NCBI RefSeq assembly: GCF_013282575.1
Contig: NZ_JAAAYE010000019.1
Coordinates: 1 to 64,000 of the forward strand
DNA from: Paraburkholderia sp. NMBU_R16
Lineage (GTDB): Bacteria; Pseudomonadota; Gammaproteobacteria; Burkholderiales; Burkholderiaceae
DNA: 64,000 bases
Direction of reading: 5' to 3'
Shown here in pieces: positions 45,151-53,679 of the stretch. The translations under genes were made by a program, and so were the position numbers. The notes below the pieces were generated by a model that saw only the letters and a program-made list of their open reading frames with translations, made no database searches and was not told the DNA's origin. Position 1 is the first letter of the stretch. Every line of letters starts with the position of its first letter.

Positions 45151-46365
45151 TTACTCATGGGTAGCGGGGTCGTTCGCGGCGCAGGGCGCGTCAGGTGTGG
45201 CCGGTGCATTGTCCGCGCCACGAGCAACTTCCTGCGTGTCGACCCATGCGAGCATGAGGGCATAGGTGACGGCAAGCATCACCGGCCCGATAAACAGTCC
45301 GATCATACCGAAGGCAATCAGACCACCAAGCACGCCGGCAAGAACGAGGATCATCGGCAGCGCGATGGCGCGCCGGATCAGGATCGGGCGCAAAATGTTG
45401 TCAAGCGTCGCCACGCCGATGGACCAGACGAACAGCAGGATCGCCGCAACCCGTGCGTCATGCATGAACAGCCAGGCGACAGACGCCAATAACGGCAACA
45501 GCGGGCCGAGCTGAGCGAGGCAGGAAATGAACAAGATCGCTGTCAGGACGCCGGCATACGGGACGCTAGCGACCCACAGCCCGAGGCCGCCCAGCGCGGA
45601 TTGGGCCAGCGCCGTAACCACGACGCCCAGTGCGACCGCGCGAATCGCATGTTCGACGAGCCGCACCATCGCCGCGCCGTTCCCAGGTGCCACACGCCGT
45701 GCAACGCGGGCCGCGATGAGCCCGGCTGCTTCCCCCTTCGTGTAGAGAATGCCGCAAATGATGACTGTGAGCAGCAAATGAAGCACGAGTACGCCAATAG
45801 CGCTCGCGCGCTGGAGAAGCCACCCGGCAACGCGACTCGCATACGGCTGCAGCGTCGCCAGGACGCCGCCCGGTCCTGCGTCCGTGAGCATTTGCCACTC
45901 GTGTGTGGCACGCGCGCCGACGAGCGGCAGGCTACCGAGCCAGTTCGGCGGCGGTGGCAACGTGTAGTTCGGCAAACTCTTCGCGAGTGTCGAGATCTCG
46001 TCTGCGTGGGCCGCCAGAGTCGACACCGCGCTATAGATGGGAAGCACGATCACGACCATCAATGCCAGCAACATCACGACCACGGCCGGCCCGCGGTGAC
46101 CTCGCAGACGTCTCTGCACCGCGTCCAGGGCCGGCCAGGTCGCGACGACGATCATGGTGGCCCACACGAGCGCGAGCAGAAACGGACGAAGGATATAGAG
46201 GCTACCGCCGATCAGCAGCGATAGCGTTAAAACTCCCAGCACGATGCGGGCTAGGTCGACCGTCGGGCGGGCGTGCACGACCTGCCTGGCTCGGACAACT
46301 GTTACATGAGGGTGGCGGTTCAATTCGCGGCCTCCAATCTCTGCCCCGACTGTTCCAGCTTGCAT
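45151..46365 (-). CDS. AI-2E/PerM-family transporter
   Basis: A 404-residue membrane protein of the AI-2E/PerM (YdiK-like) family with about eight helices. ALVWATMIVVATWPALDAVQRRLRG near the N terminus and VWSIGVATLDNILRPILIRRAIALP with GLIAFGMIGLFIGPVMLAVTYAL near the C terminus are family hallmarks. Members act as exporters or antiporters; substrate unknown. AAGG precedes the ATG. An FNR-type box (46431-46444) with a -10-like CACAAT at the right distance lies upstream, so expression at low oxygen is predicted. Confidence 0.86.
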   Translation of the reverse strand: MQAGTVGAEIGGRELNRHPHVTVVRARQVVHARPTVDLARIVLGVLTLSLLIGGSLYILRPFLLALVWATMIVVATWPALDAVQRRLRGHRGPAVVVMLLALMVVIVLPIYSAVSTLAAHADEISTLAKSLPNYTLPPPPNWLGSLPLVGARATHEWQMLTDAGPGGVLATLQPYASRVAGWLLQRASAIGVLVLHLLLTVIICGILYTKGEAAGLIAARVARRVAPGNGAAMVRLVEHAIRAVALGVVVTALAQSALGGLGLWVASVPYAGVLTAILFISCLAQLGPLLPLLASVAWLFMHDARVAAILLFVWSIGVATLDNILRPILIRRAIALPMILVLAGVLGGLIAFGMIGLFIGPVMLAVTYALMLAWVDTQEVARGADNAPATPDAPCAANDPATHE

Positions 46366-46403
46366 GACCTTACGCGGCTCGCAAACGCCGCGCTTGAAGC
46401 TTG

Positions 46404-46444
46404 ATTGTGAGCGGCCGCGGCCCCGGCCGATTGACGAAAATCAA
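46404..46444 (-). promoter_or_regulatory. FNR/ANR box and -10 upstream of PerM-like gene
   Basis: TTGACGAAAATCAA (46431-46444) matches the FNR/ANR consensus TTGAT-N4-ATCAA at nine of ten positions. On the minus strand a -10-like CACAAT (46409-46404) places the start near 46397, about 41 bp from the box centre, the class II activator position. Confidence 0.6.
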
Positions 46445-46630
46445 CCTTGCCGGCCAGGTGAGAAATACATTGAATGGAAGTGCGTACGGTCGGCGTGCCG
46501 GCTTTGTCAGGTTGATGAGGATGTGGGCGGTAGAATGACCCCGGATCCCGCCTTGAACAATGGCCCTGGTTGCTTCGGTTGAACGATACTGCTGCTTGAA
46601 CTCGCTGGCGCGATTTCTAACGGAGGCACT

Positions 46631-47326
46631 ATGCGGCTGCGCCATCTTGAACTGCATCGTCTCGGATCCATGAACTGGTTGCGTGCCGCTGTATTGGGCG
46701 CCAATGATGGCATTGTGTCGACGGCAAGCCTCGTCGCCGGCGTCGCCTCTGCGCACACCCCTCATGGAAGCGTTGTGCTCACGGCCATAGCCGGCTTGGT
46801 GGCCGGTGCGATGTCGATGGCGACCGGGGAATATGTTTCTGTTTCCTCGCAAGCGGATACCGAAAAGGCCTCCCTCGCCCAGGAGCAGGCCGAACTCAAT
46901 GCCGACTTCCCGCGCGAACATCGAGAATTGACTGCAATCTATGTACGTCGCGGCCTGGATGTGCCGCTTGCCAAGCAGGTTGCCGAAAAGCTGATGGCGC
47001 ACGACGCACTAGGTGCGCATGCGCGTGATGAGTTGGGCATTTCGGAGGCGACGTCTGCCCGACCTCTTCAAGCCGCGCTGGCTTCTGCCTCCAGTTTTGC
47101 GGTTGGCGCCACGTTGCCGGCTATCGTTGCTGCGCTTGCGCCCGAATCGGTGCTGCTTCCAGCCATCGTCGTCTCGGCTCTCGTTTCGCTAGCCGCGCTA
47201 GGTGGTCTGGCCGCTAAAGCGGGCGGAGCGAAGGTTGGCCCAGGTGTCCTTCGCGTCGTGTTCTGGAGTGCTCTGGCAATGGGCGTATCCTCAGGCGTCG
47301 GCGCGTTGTTTGGTGCGGTCGTCTGA
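46631..47326 (+). CDS. VIT1/CCC1-family metal transporter
   Basis: A 231-residue membrane protein of the VIT1/CCC1 family (PF01988). Helix 1 GANDGIVSTASLVAGVASA and GLVAGAMSMATGEYVSVSSQADTEKASLAQE are diagnostic, with a cytoplasmic metal-binding helical insert before the last three helices. Members transport Fe2+ or Mn2+ across membranes. GGAGG precedes the ATG. It is divergent from the PerM-like gene. It could export or sequester iron under low oxygen, an inference from the neighbouring FNR box. Confidence 0.9.
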   Translation: MRLRHLELHRLGSMNWLRAAVLGANDGIVSTASLVAGVASAHTPHGSVVLTAIAGLVAGAMSMATGEYVSVSSQADTEKASLAQEQAELNADFPREHRELTAIYVRRGLDVPLAKQVAEKLMAHDALGAHARDELGISEATSARPLQAALASASSFAVGATLPAIVAALAPESVLLPAIVVSALVSLAALGGLAAKAGGAKVGPGVLRVVFWSALAMGVSSGVGALFGAVV

Positions 47327-47630
47327 AGCGCCGGACGCTCGCATTGCTTGTCGCCGGCCTGTCGCTATGGAAGAGCATCAGCATCATCACACGGGGGCGA
47401 TGCCGCTCTGAGTGTCGTGCTGTGTGCTTTTCGCTTCCCATAGCGAAGCAGCCAATTGCCATCACGCGTTGCCTTCACCAGGTCTTCCCTTCAATCGATC
47501 GTGGCACGACCGACGCCTTCGAAACGGCGTGAATGAATGGTTGAGATGGGGCGGTGTTGATGTACGTCAACGTGGGCCACTGGCGCCGGGGTAGCGTGAG
47601 TCGGAATACAAGCCTCGGAGGTAAGCGCAT
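47327..47630. other. Gap holding the promoter of the BCAM0308-like gene
   Basis: No gene is seen in this 304-bp stretch. It contains an FNR-type box at 47557-47570 and a GGAGGTAAGCGC ribosome binding site. Confidence 0.5.
47557..47570 (+). promoter_or_regulatory. FNR/ANR box upstream of the BCAM0308-like gene
   Basis: TTGATGTACGTCAA matches TTGAT-N4-ATCAA at nine of ten positions. A TAGCGT -10-like element at 47592-47597 fits a start near 47605, about 41 bp from the box centre. Confidence 0.65.
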
Positions 47631-48125
47631 ATGAAGCCCCAAACCAGGCCGTTTAAGGCCGGCAGCCAAGAAAAACTGTTCCCGGAACGGGGGTACGATG
47701 CGTACAAGTTGCAACACAAGTTGCGCGAACCCACAGTGTGTCCAACCTGCGGAGCGGTTTATCAGGAGGGCAGATGGCAATGGGGGCCGCGTCCGTCGGA
47801 CGCGGACGAGGTTGTCTGCTCAGCCTGTCATCGCATTGCCGATCGTGAACCTGCAGGATTCGTGTACATCGAGGGTGAGTTTGCGACGCAGCATCGAGAT
47901 GAACTGGTTCATCTTCTGCGTCATCACGAGGAGTATGCGCGCGCGGAGCATGCCATGGAGCGCATCATTGCGATCGAGGATGAGTCTGGCAAAACGATTG
48001 TGACGACGACCGGCGTTCATCTTGCCCGCGACCTGGGTTCGGCGCTCAAGGCAGCTTTCCAGGGAGCGCTGGAGCTTAAATACAGTAAGGATGAGAACTT
48101 GCTGCGCGCCTACTGGCAACGCTAA
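47631..48125 (+). CDS. BCAM0308-like zinc-ribbon-type protein
   Basis: A 164-residue soluble protein with two CxxC knuckles, CPTCGAVY near residue 37 and CSACHRIAD near residue 62, which should bind zinc. A helical segment HRDELVHLLRHHEEYARAEHAMERI follows, and then a beta-rich end. It resembles BCAM0308 of Burkholderia cenocepacia, a gene of the low-oxygen-activated locus. The FNR-type box upstream agrees. Function unknown; an RNA- or ribosome-related role has been suggested for NMD3-like zinc knuckles. Confidence 0.75.
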   Translation: MKPQTRPFKAGSQEKLFPERGYDAYKLQHKLREPTVCPTCGAVYQEGRWQWGPRPSDADEVVCSACHRIADREPAGFVYIEGEFATQHRDELVHLLRHHEEYARAEHAMERIIAIEDESGKTIVTTTGVHLARDLGSALKAAFQGALELKYSKDENLLRAYWQR

Positions 48126-48522
48126 GGGGGACAAGGTCATACTTGCCGGCTGCGTACTTGCACGAATGGCCGTTGTATCTTGAAATCCGCCCTTGATGTT
48201 CCGGCGGGTCGAGGGGCCGAAGTGGGTCGCCAGCACTCGCTGACGAATGGCTGCTTCCGGGACCCAGAACCTCGACGGCAGCTTTCCGGCGGCGTACTCG
48301 AAGTGGGGACCGTCGTGTCCCGACCCTTCTTTGTCGTTCCACTCAGGCAGCAGTAGCGACCGCTATCTAAAGCGGCCTCTGCCTGCCCGCGCGGGCGGCT
48401 TTTGCGCTCATGCAATGAGCCTAGCCCATCAGTCTCCTCGTCCACGCATCATCCATAGGTTGCTCGGGGCGAACAGCGTATGCAATTGCTGCGTGTTCTT
48501 CATCGGCCGCGATAGCGCACCT
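48126..48522. other. Gap after the BCAM0308-like gene
   Basis: No gene is supported in this 397-bp gap. The only feature noted is a GC-rich hairpin followed by TTTT at 48383-48404. Confidence 0.4.
48383..48404 (+). terminator. Possible rho-independent terminator
   Basis: GCCCGCGCGGGC and its flanks form a GC-rich stem followed by CTTTTG, on the plus strand, about 260 bp after the BCAM0308-like gene. Confidence 0.4.
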
Positions 48523-49155
48523 TCAGATGCCACCGTGCGCGGCGATAAACATGGCGACGGCCGACCGGCAATAGGATTCGATTTCGTTGTCGTCCTCTGC
48601 TCTGGCGTCATCGAAGCGTGCGATCAGCAGGAGATCGGCCCCTTTGAAAAGCGCGGCAAACAAGCGTGCGGACAGCAGAGCATCGGGTACGTTCAGCATC
48701 CCTTTCTCGTGCAACTGACGCAACACGGCCTCGATGTGGGCGATGACATGGGCAGGCCCGGCCTCGTAATGGAGCTTGCTTAACGCCTTTTGATTCGTCT
48801 TGTCGGCCAAAACCATGGCTTCGACACTGCGGACGTCCGGGCTCAACAGCGTGCGAAGCAGCGATGATCCCACCGCCATGAGCTGATCTTCGGCCGAACC
48901 GTCGGCGCCTTCAGAAAGGGCCTGCGGTGCAAACTGATCGCAGCGGGCCACCATGGCCGCGCTGAACAGCGCCTCTTTGTTCTCGAAGTGCCGATAGATG
49001 CTCAGCTTGGATATCTTCGCGCGCTGGGCGACCTTGTCCATGGTCGTCGCTTGAAAACCCAATTCCACAAAGAGTTCGCAGGCCGCGTCGACGATCGTTT
49101 GGCGAAGCGCCTCGTTGGCGGGCCGGCCGCGCCGGCCCCGGCTATTTTCGGTCAC
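48523..49155 (-). CDS. TetR-family transcriptional regulator
   Basis: A 210-residue TetR regulator. The N-terminal helix-turn-helix is TIVDAACELFVELGFQATTMDKVAQRAKISKLSIYRHFENKEALF, with the usual AcrR C-terminal ligand domain. It starts at a GTG. It is divergent from a thioredoxin-reductase-like gene over a 146-bp region with short inverted GTAC elements, so it probably represses that gene and itself. It forms a module with the flavoprotein and methyltransferase genes. Confidence 0.9.
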   Translation of the reverse strand: MTENSRGRRGRPANEALRQTIVDAACELFVELGFQATTMDKVAQRAKISKLSIYRHFENKEALFSAAMVARCDQFAPQALSEGADGSAEDQLMAVGSSLLRTLLSPDVRSVEAMVLADKTNQKALSKLHYEAGPAHVIAHIEAVLRQLHEKGMLNVPDALLSARLFAALFKGADLLLIARFDDARAEDDNEIESYCRSAVAMFIAAHGGI

Positions 49156-49169
49156 GACAATTCCAGTAC

Positions 49170-49198
49170 TTGACAGTATGTAAATTCGTTAATACGAT
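49170..49198 (+). promoter_or_regulatory. Promoter in the TetR/flavoprotein divergent region
   Basis: TTGACA (49170-49175), a 17-bp spacer and TACGAT (49193-49198) direct transcription toward the flavoprotein gene. CAGTAC/GTAC elements at 49165-49225 are candidate TetR operator parts. Confidence 0.6.
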
Positions 49199-49301
49199 AC
49201 CATGCAGTACCGTAATGTACAAGCCAAGGGCAGGTTTTAACCGGTTGTCCAGATCAGGTTTCCTCGGCCCACCCCTCATCCACAACACGGAGCCCATCAC
49301 C

Positions 49302-50195
49302 ATGAATGACGTCATCATCATCGGCGGCAGCTTTGCCGGCCTCGCCGCCGCCCTCCAGCTCGGCCGTGCCCGCCGCAAGGTCACCGTTCTCGATACGGGC
49401 CGGCCGCGCAACCGCTTTGCCGGCCACTCGCATGGCCTGCTCGGCCACGATCACAAGCCGCCGCTGGACATCCTGGTCGAGGCGCGGCAGCAACTGGCGC
49501 GCTATCCAACGATCAGCCTCGTCAATGCCCGGGCCGAGAGCGTGTCTGGCGCCATCGATGATTTCTCCGTCCTCACTGACGATCACGAAAGCCTAAGGGC
49601 GCGCCGCCTGATCCTGAGCTATGGCGTCGCCGACCAGATACCTGATGTTCCGGGCTTTGCCGAAAGCTGGGGCACGTCCATCGTGCCCTGTCCCTATTGC
49701 GACGGCTTTGAAGTCGCCGGCCAGCATTGGGGCCTCGTCTGGTCCAGCCCACAGTCGCACCAGTCTGCCAGGCTGTTCCGCGATTGGACTGACAAGTTGA
49801 CTGTCTTCGCCGATGGTCATGACATTGCGCCCGATATCCAGGCCGATCTGGCGCGCCGCAAGATACCTCTCGTGGATGGCAGGATCGCCGAGATCGCCCA
49901 TCAGAAGGGCCATATCACCACCGTCAATCTCGACACCGGCCGCAATGTCGCCGTTGACGTCCTGTTCGCCCATCCGCGCAACAAGCCGTCCGCAAGCCTG
50001 CATGAATCACTGGGCCTGGACACGGTCGATACGCCCACCGGCATCGTTCTCAAGGTCGACGAGCGCCGCCAAACTAGCATCCCTGGCATCTACGCCGCTG
50101 GCGACCTCGCCACGCCCTTCTTGCCCTCGGTCACCCAGGCATCCTCGCAGGGCGCGATGGCGGGTATCTTCGCCCAGCAGTCGATGGTGGTTTGA
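49302..50195 (+). CDS. Thioredoxin reductase-like NAD(P)/FAD oxidoreductase
   Basis: A 297-residue flavoprotein similar to thioredoxin reductase. The FAD motif is DVIIIGGSFAGLAAALQL, the redox-active pair is in PCPYCDGFE and GIYAAGDLATPF closes the second FAD site. The NADPH domain lacks a clear GxGxxA (it reads WSSPQSHQSA), as in ferredoxin/flavin-type or DTT-oxidase-like relatives. GGAG lies before the ATG. It is likely repressed by the divergent TetR protein and may act on small electrophiles with the methyltransferase that follows 95 bp downstream. Confidence 0.88.
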   Translation: MNDVIIIGGSFAGLAAALQLGRARRKVTVLDTGRPRNRFAGHSHGLLGHDHKPPLDILVEARQQLARYPTISLVNARAESVSGAIDDFSVLTDDHESLRARRLILSYGVADQIPDVPGFAESWGTSIVPCPYCDGFEVAGQHWGLVWSSPQSHQSARLFRDWTDKLTVFADGHDIAPDIQADLARRKIPLVDGRIAEIAHQKGHITTVNLDTGRNVAVDVLFAHPRNKPSASLHESLGLDTVDTPTGIVLKVDERRQTSIPGIYAAGDLATPFLPSVTQASSQGAMAGIFAQQSMVV

Positions 50196-50290
50196 GAGCA
50201 CAAATTCCTTTCTCCCGTTGCGTCGTCGCCTTCGAAAAGGTTGGCTAGATCGACGCGGCGAAAGGCGGACCGTCGAGTCAAGGAGATGAC

Positions 50291-51154
50291 ATGGCAAAGC
50301 AAAGTGTTGATCAGGTGGGTGACTGGAATGGTCAAAGCGGTGAGCGCTGGGTCGCCAACCAGGCCCGGCTCGACGCTCTGGTGGCGGTGTTCGGCCAGGC
50401 CGCGATAGATGCCGCCGCGCCCGCGACGGGCGAGCGCGCGCTGGACATCGGCTGCGGCGCGGGCGCATCGAGTCTGGCTCTGGCCGCCCGCGTCGGCGCG
50501 GGGGGCCAAGTGCTGGGCGTGGACATATCCGAACCGCTGATTGAGCGAGCGCGCGCGCTTGCGCAACACGATACGCCGGCCCTGTTTCAGGTGGCCGACG
50601 CCAGCAGCGCAGAGCTGCCCGAAGGCGAGTTCGACATCCTGTTCTCGCGTTTCGGCGTGATGTTCTTCGACGATCCGACAGCGGCGTTCGCCCACATGCG
50701 ACGCGCACTCCGGCCTGGCGGGCGGGTCGCTTTTGTCTGCTGGCGCGGCGCGGCCGAGAACGACTGGATGCGCCTGCCGGTGGGCGCGCTCAAGGACATT
50801 CTCCCGCCGAGCGCGCTGCCCGCTCCCGACGCGCCCGGCCCGTTTTCGTTCGGCGACCGAGCGCGCGTGGCGCGCATCCTGACGGCGGCCGGCTTCACCG
50901 ATATCGCTATCATGCCCTTCGACGCGTCCGTCCCATTCGGCGAGGGCGAAACGCGGGACGCTGCGATCGACGACGCGGTGAAGATGACGCTCGAGGTCGG
51001 TCCGCTGTCGCGTGTGCTCGCTGATCAGCCCGACGACATCCGCGCCCGCGCCTCGGCCGCAGTTCGTGCCGCCTTCGCAAGCCTCCCCGGTGAGCGGTCG
51101 GTGATGATCAACGGCGCGGCGTGGATCGTCATGGCACGCAATCCCGCAAGCTGA
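50291..51154 (+). CDS. SAM-dependent methyltransferase
   Basis: A 287-residue class I methyltransferase. Motif I is ALDIGCGAGASSLALA, GVDISEPLIERAR gives the acidic SAM-ribose contact, and FSRFGVMFFDDPTAAFAHMRRALRPGGRVAFVCW holds motifs II-III. AAGGAG precedes the ATG. UbiE-like small-molecule methylation is likely, but the substrate is unknown. It belongs with the TetR and flavoprotein genes. Confidence 0.88.
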   Translation: MAKQSVDQVGDWNGQSGERWVANQARLDALVAVFGQAAIDAAAPATGERALDIGCGAGASSLALAARVGAGGQVLGVDISEPLIERARALAQHDTPALFQVADASSAELPEGEFDILFSRFGVMFFDDPTAAFAHMRRALRPGGRVAFVCWRGAAENDWMRLPVGALKDILPPSALPAPDAPGPFSFGDRARVARILTAAGFTDIAIMPFDASVPFGEGETRDAAIDDAVKMTLEVGPLSRVLADQPDDIRARASAAVRAAFASLPGERSVMINGAAWIVMARNPAS

Positions 51155-51357
51155 CAGGCTACGTCGACCAATCTGTCAGAACCGGCAATTCCTCGTGTCT
51201 CGGGGAGGGTCTACCTTGAGCGCCGAACGGCCGGAACGCGGCGGCCCTGATTGGCCATTGAGGGCGAAAAGAGCAGCGGCTCTTGATGGCCGATTGCGAG
51301 AGATCGCGAACGGCTGCTTCCCAGAAGCAAAACACGAAGGCATTTCGGTTAAGCCAC

Positions 51358-51627
51358 ATGACTCATATCCGTGACCTTCCTCTCCGATGCCCTTGCTGCG
51401 GATTCAAGACGCTCGGCGAGCGTGGCGGCTATGAAATCTGCGCAGTCTGTTTCTGGGAAGACGACGGGCAGGACGATGATGACGCAGACGAAGTGCTCGG
51501 CGGGCCCAATGGCGATTTGAGCCTTACAGTGGGGCGAGCCAACTACCGAGCATTTGGCGCTTCTCGCAGACAGGACCTTCCGCACGTCCGACCACCATTA
51601 CCAAACGAGATGCCAGATGCGGTCTAA
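51358..51627 (+). CDS. CPCC-type cysteine-rich protein
   Basis: An 89-residue protein with LRCPCCGFKTL and YEICAVCFWEDDGQDDDD, the two Cys pairs of the CPCC family (PF14206), probably binding zinc. The acidic stretch after the second pair and GGPNGDLSLTVGRANYRAFGA are typical. The ATG at 51358 begins the domain; the Shine-Dalgarno is weak. Family members occur singly in bacterial genomes, sometimes beside toxin or immunity genes; function unknown. Confidence 0.75.
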   Translation: MTHIRDLPLRCPCCGFKTLGERGGYEICAVCFWEDDGQDDDDADEVLGGPNGDLSLTVGRANYRAFGASRRQDLPHVRPPLPNEMPDAV

Positions 51628-51980
51628 CCTCTCATTGCTCTAAAGTCGCGCAAAACTACATAAGAACCGCGTTAGCGTCCGCTGTCACAAGCTGCCAACG
51701 ACCGCTCAGGGTAGCGTTATGCCTTTTGCATGAGGCGCACGGCTGCGGCGATCACCGCGCTCGGTCGTCGGACGCAGAGCGGCCACCAGCGGTCGTTCGA
51801 TCAAGCTCTCAGACGGACATTCGAGCGTCGGCTCCGCACAGCTAACGGACTTCGATCGCCGAGTCGTCGTGCATGAAGGCTAGCCGCGAGACCATCAAAT
51901 GCGGCTCACCTCCCGGGACCGCAGAAGAATCTGCGCGGTGCAATGAACATCTCCGCGCCGCAGTTTCGGACAATCGTGGC
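51628..51980. other. Gap between CPCC gene and antitoxin gene
   Basis: No gene, repeat or clear promoter is seen in this 353-bp stretch; it looks like degenerate island sequence. Confidence 0.4.
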
Positions 51981-52343
51981 TCAGGCGGCTGCGAGCAGAT
52001 CGAACTCGGTATGGATCTTCTCGTACGGAACGTGGAGTTTGCCGTGTGGCGTGCGCTCAATCAGCCCCCAGTCGAGCAACACAGCGGCGTCTTCGTGAAC
52101 CCGCTTTACATCACGCTCCAGGCTGCGCGCGAGCGCGCGCAAGCTGACCTCGCCAAGGGCCTGTAGACGCTCGATCAATTCCCAGCGCTTCGGCGTCAGT
52201 ACCGTGAACAGAGCTTTGGGCGATTCAAACTCGAATGTATCCGTGTCAGACTTGCCTTCGTGCCAGACCTTGATAAAGCGCTCGCCCATCTCCGCGAGCG
52301 CGGTCGCCGTGTCCCGGCGAATGCGAATGGTGGCGGTTTTCAT
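51981..52343 (-). CDS. Antitoxin with winged HTH (TumA/COG4190-like)
   Basis: A 120-residue DNA-binding protein. The N-terminal part (RIRRDTATALAEMGERFIKVWHEGK) leads to a winged helix: LTPKRWELIERLQALGEVSLRALARSLERDVKRVHEDAAVLLDWGLIE. It is translated from an ATG overlapping the toxin gene stop (ATGA), with GGAGG before it. It should neutralise the upstream TumE-like protein and repress the operon through the palindrome at 52636-52659. The toxin-first order fits this family. Confidence 0.82.
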   Translation of the reverse strand: MKTATIRIRRDTATALAEMGERFIKVWHEGKSDTDTFEFESPKALFTVLTPKRWELIERLQALGEVSLRALARSLERDVKRVHEDAAVLLDWGLIERTPHGKLHVPYEKIHTEFDLLAAA

Positions 52344-52624
52344 GGTGCCCTCCTGCGAGTGACTTCCGCGATAAACTCTCGGATCAAGTCCTCTGGGGTG
52401 GTGAATCGATATGGCTCTTCGGCGCCGTCGACGTGCCGATGGTCGCCCTTGGGTCGCTCGTTGTCGTATCCGACGACACGATTGCCAGCATAGCCATAGA
52501 ACAGCCGATACTTGTAGCAATGCGAGCTCCCCTCGACCGGGGTCGGCACTTCCCAAATAACCATTTCAAGGATTGCGCCGTCATCGAAGGCCATCCGGTC
52601 GCGATGGATCAATCGTGCTTTCAT
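52340..52624 (-). CDS. TumE/DUF6516-like toxin
   Basis: A 94-residue basic protein of the DUF6516/TumE type: MKARLIHRDRMAFDDGAILEMVIWEVP, then YKYRLFYGYAGNRVVGYDNERPKGDHRHV and a C-terminal helix. The YDNERxKGDHRH segment is the conserved heart of the family and probably its active site. The gene order and overlap with the HTH gene support a toxin-antitoxin pair. No Shine-Dalgarno precedes the ATG at 52624, and the predicted transcript begins next to it. Confidence 0.8.
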   Translation of the reverse strand: MKARLIHRDRMAFDDGAILEMVIWEVPTPVEGSSHCYKYRLFYGYAGNRVVGYDNERPKGDHRHVDGAEEPYRFTTPEDLIREFIAEVTRRRAP

Positions 52625-52631
52625 GTTGGCA

Positions 52632-52660
52632 AGTATGACAACAGATTGGGCTGTTGTCAA
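52632..52660 (-). promoter_or_regulatory. Promoter and palindromic operator of the toxin-antitoxin operon
   Basis: On the minus strand TTGACA (52660-52655), a 17-bp spacer and CATACT (52637-52632) form a promoter whose start falls at about 52625, next to the toxin ATG. TGACAACAG (52636-52644) and CTGTTGTCA (52651-52659) are perfect 9-bp arms spanning the same bases, so binding would block RNA polymerase. Confidence 0.75.
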
Positions 52661-53053
52661 TTCCGCCAACAGGTGGCGCCAAACCTTTCCTGGTGCCAGC
52701 ACGGTTCGCCGCTGCCTTAAGAATCCCTCCGTCCGCAACTGTCCGTGCAAGGCGTAGCGACGTATGGCAGAGGGCGGGCATCAAACACCCCTCAAGACAA
52801 GCGGCGGGCGCCCCAGTCTCCGAGCGAATGACCGTTGGACTTTGAGACCAGCCGTTGCCGCCACGGCGGTCCAAATGGCGGCAACGGGTCGCAAGCCGAC
52901 GATCGCATTCGCGCGCGGCCGGGATAGTAGGCGCCTTACGTGAGGCAGCGCTGACCAAGAACGGACAGTCGACACTGAGGCAAGGCACCGCTGGCTGTCG
53001 GCCTTGAGCGCGGCATCGCTCGATCACGACGGTCGGCTGTCAACCTTCCCAGT
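52661..53053. other. Gap between toxin-antitoxin promoter and YdeI-like gene
   Basis: Nothing convincing is seen in this 393-bp stretch; short open frames lack ribosome binding sites and family motifs. Confidence 0.4.
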
Positions 53054-53623
53054 CTAGGAATGAATAGTTTCGCCGCGATTCAGCATGCTGATGAACTCTT
53101 CGATCTTGCGCGCCCGTGTTTCGGGCTTTTTGGCATTCTGTATCCGAAACAGGATGGCATAGCGGTTTCGGCCGTTCAGCGTCGCAAAAAACGCGCTGGC
53201 CTTGGGATTAGCATCCAGAGCGGCCTGCAGGTCGTCCGGCACCACCGAGTTGCTAGCGGACGTATACGCAGCCTCCCAGCGCCCGTCCTCTTTCGCCTTC
53301 TCGATTTCTCGCATGCCCGAAGGAAGCATTCTGCCTGCGGCGATCAGCGCTTCGGCGCGGACTTTGTTGAGCTTCGACCAGATACTTTTTGCGGAGCGTC
53401 GAGTGAAGCGTTGCAACCAGTACTCTTCACTTTCAGTCTTTTTTTGACCGTCGATCCAGCCATGACAAAGGGCGCTTTCCAGCGCCTGTTCGTAAGTCAC
53501 GGTCGGTTGTCGAGCGCCCTTTTTGGCAATGCGTAGCCATGCCCCGGCCGCGGCACCGCCGTTTTGCGTCAACCAGTTCTCCCATTCACTCTGGTCAAGG
53601 AATGTCAGACGAGGCTCAGTCAT
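53054..53623 (-). CDS. YdeI/OmdA-family protein
   Basis: A 189-residue protein of the YdeI/OmpD-associated family: EWENWLTQNGGAAAGAWLRIAKKG, then YEQALESALCHGWIDGQKK, WLQRFTRRSAKSIWSKLN and a C-terminal KPETRARKIEEFISML. Family members are soluble, sometimes annotated as bacteriocin-protection proteins, with no proven activity. The ATG at 53623 begins the domain. Single gene ahead of the sugar ABC operon end. Confidence 0.88.
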   Translation of the reverse strand: MTEPRLTFLDQSEWENWLTQNGGAAAGAWLRIAKKGARQPTVTYEQALESALCHGWIDGQKKTESEEYWLQRFTRRSAKSIWSKLNKVRAEALIAAGRMLPSGMREIEKAKEDGRWEAAYTSASNSVVPDDLQAALDANPKASAFFATLNGRNRYAILFRIQNAKKPETRARKIEEFISMLNRGETIHS

Positions 53624-53679
53624 ATAGCGATGCGAATGGTTCCCTATCGGCGGCGGAATTGAGGATGAAATGGGCCCGA

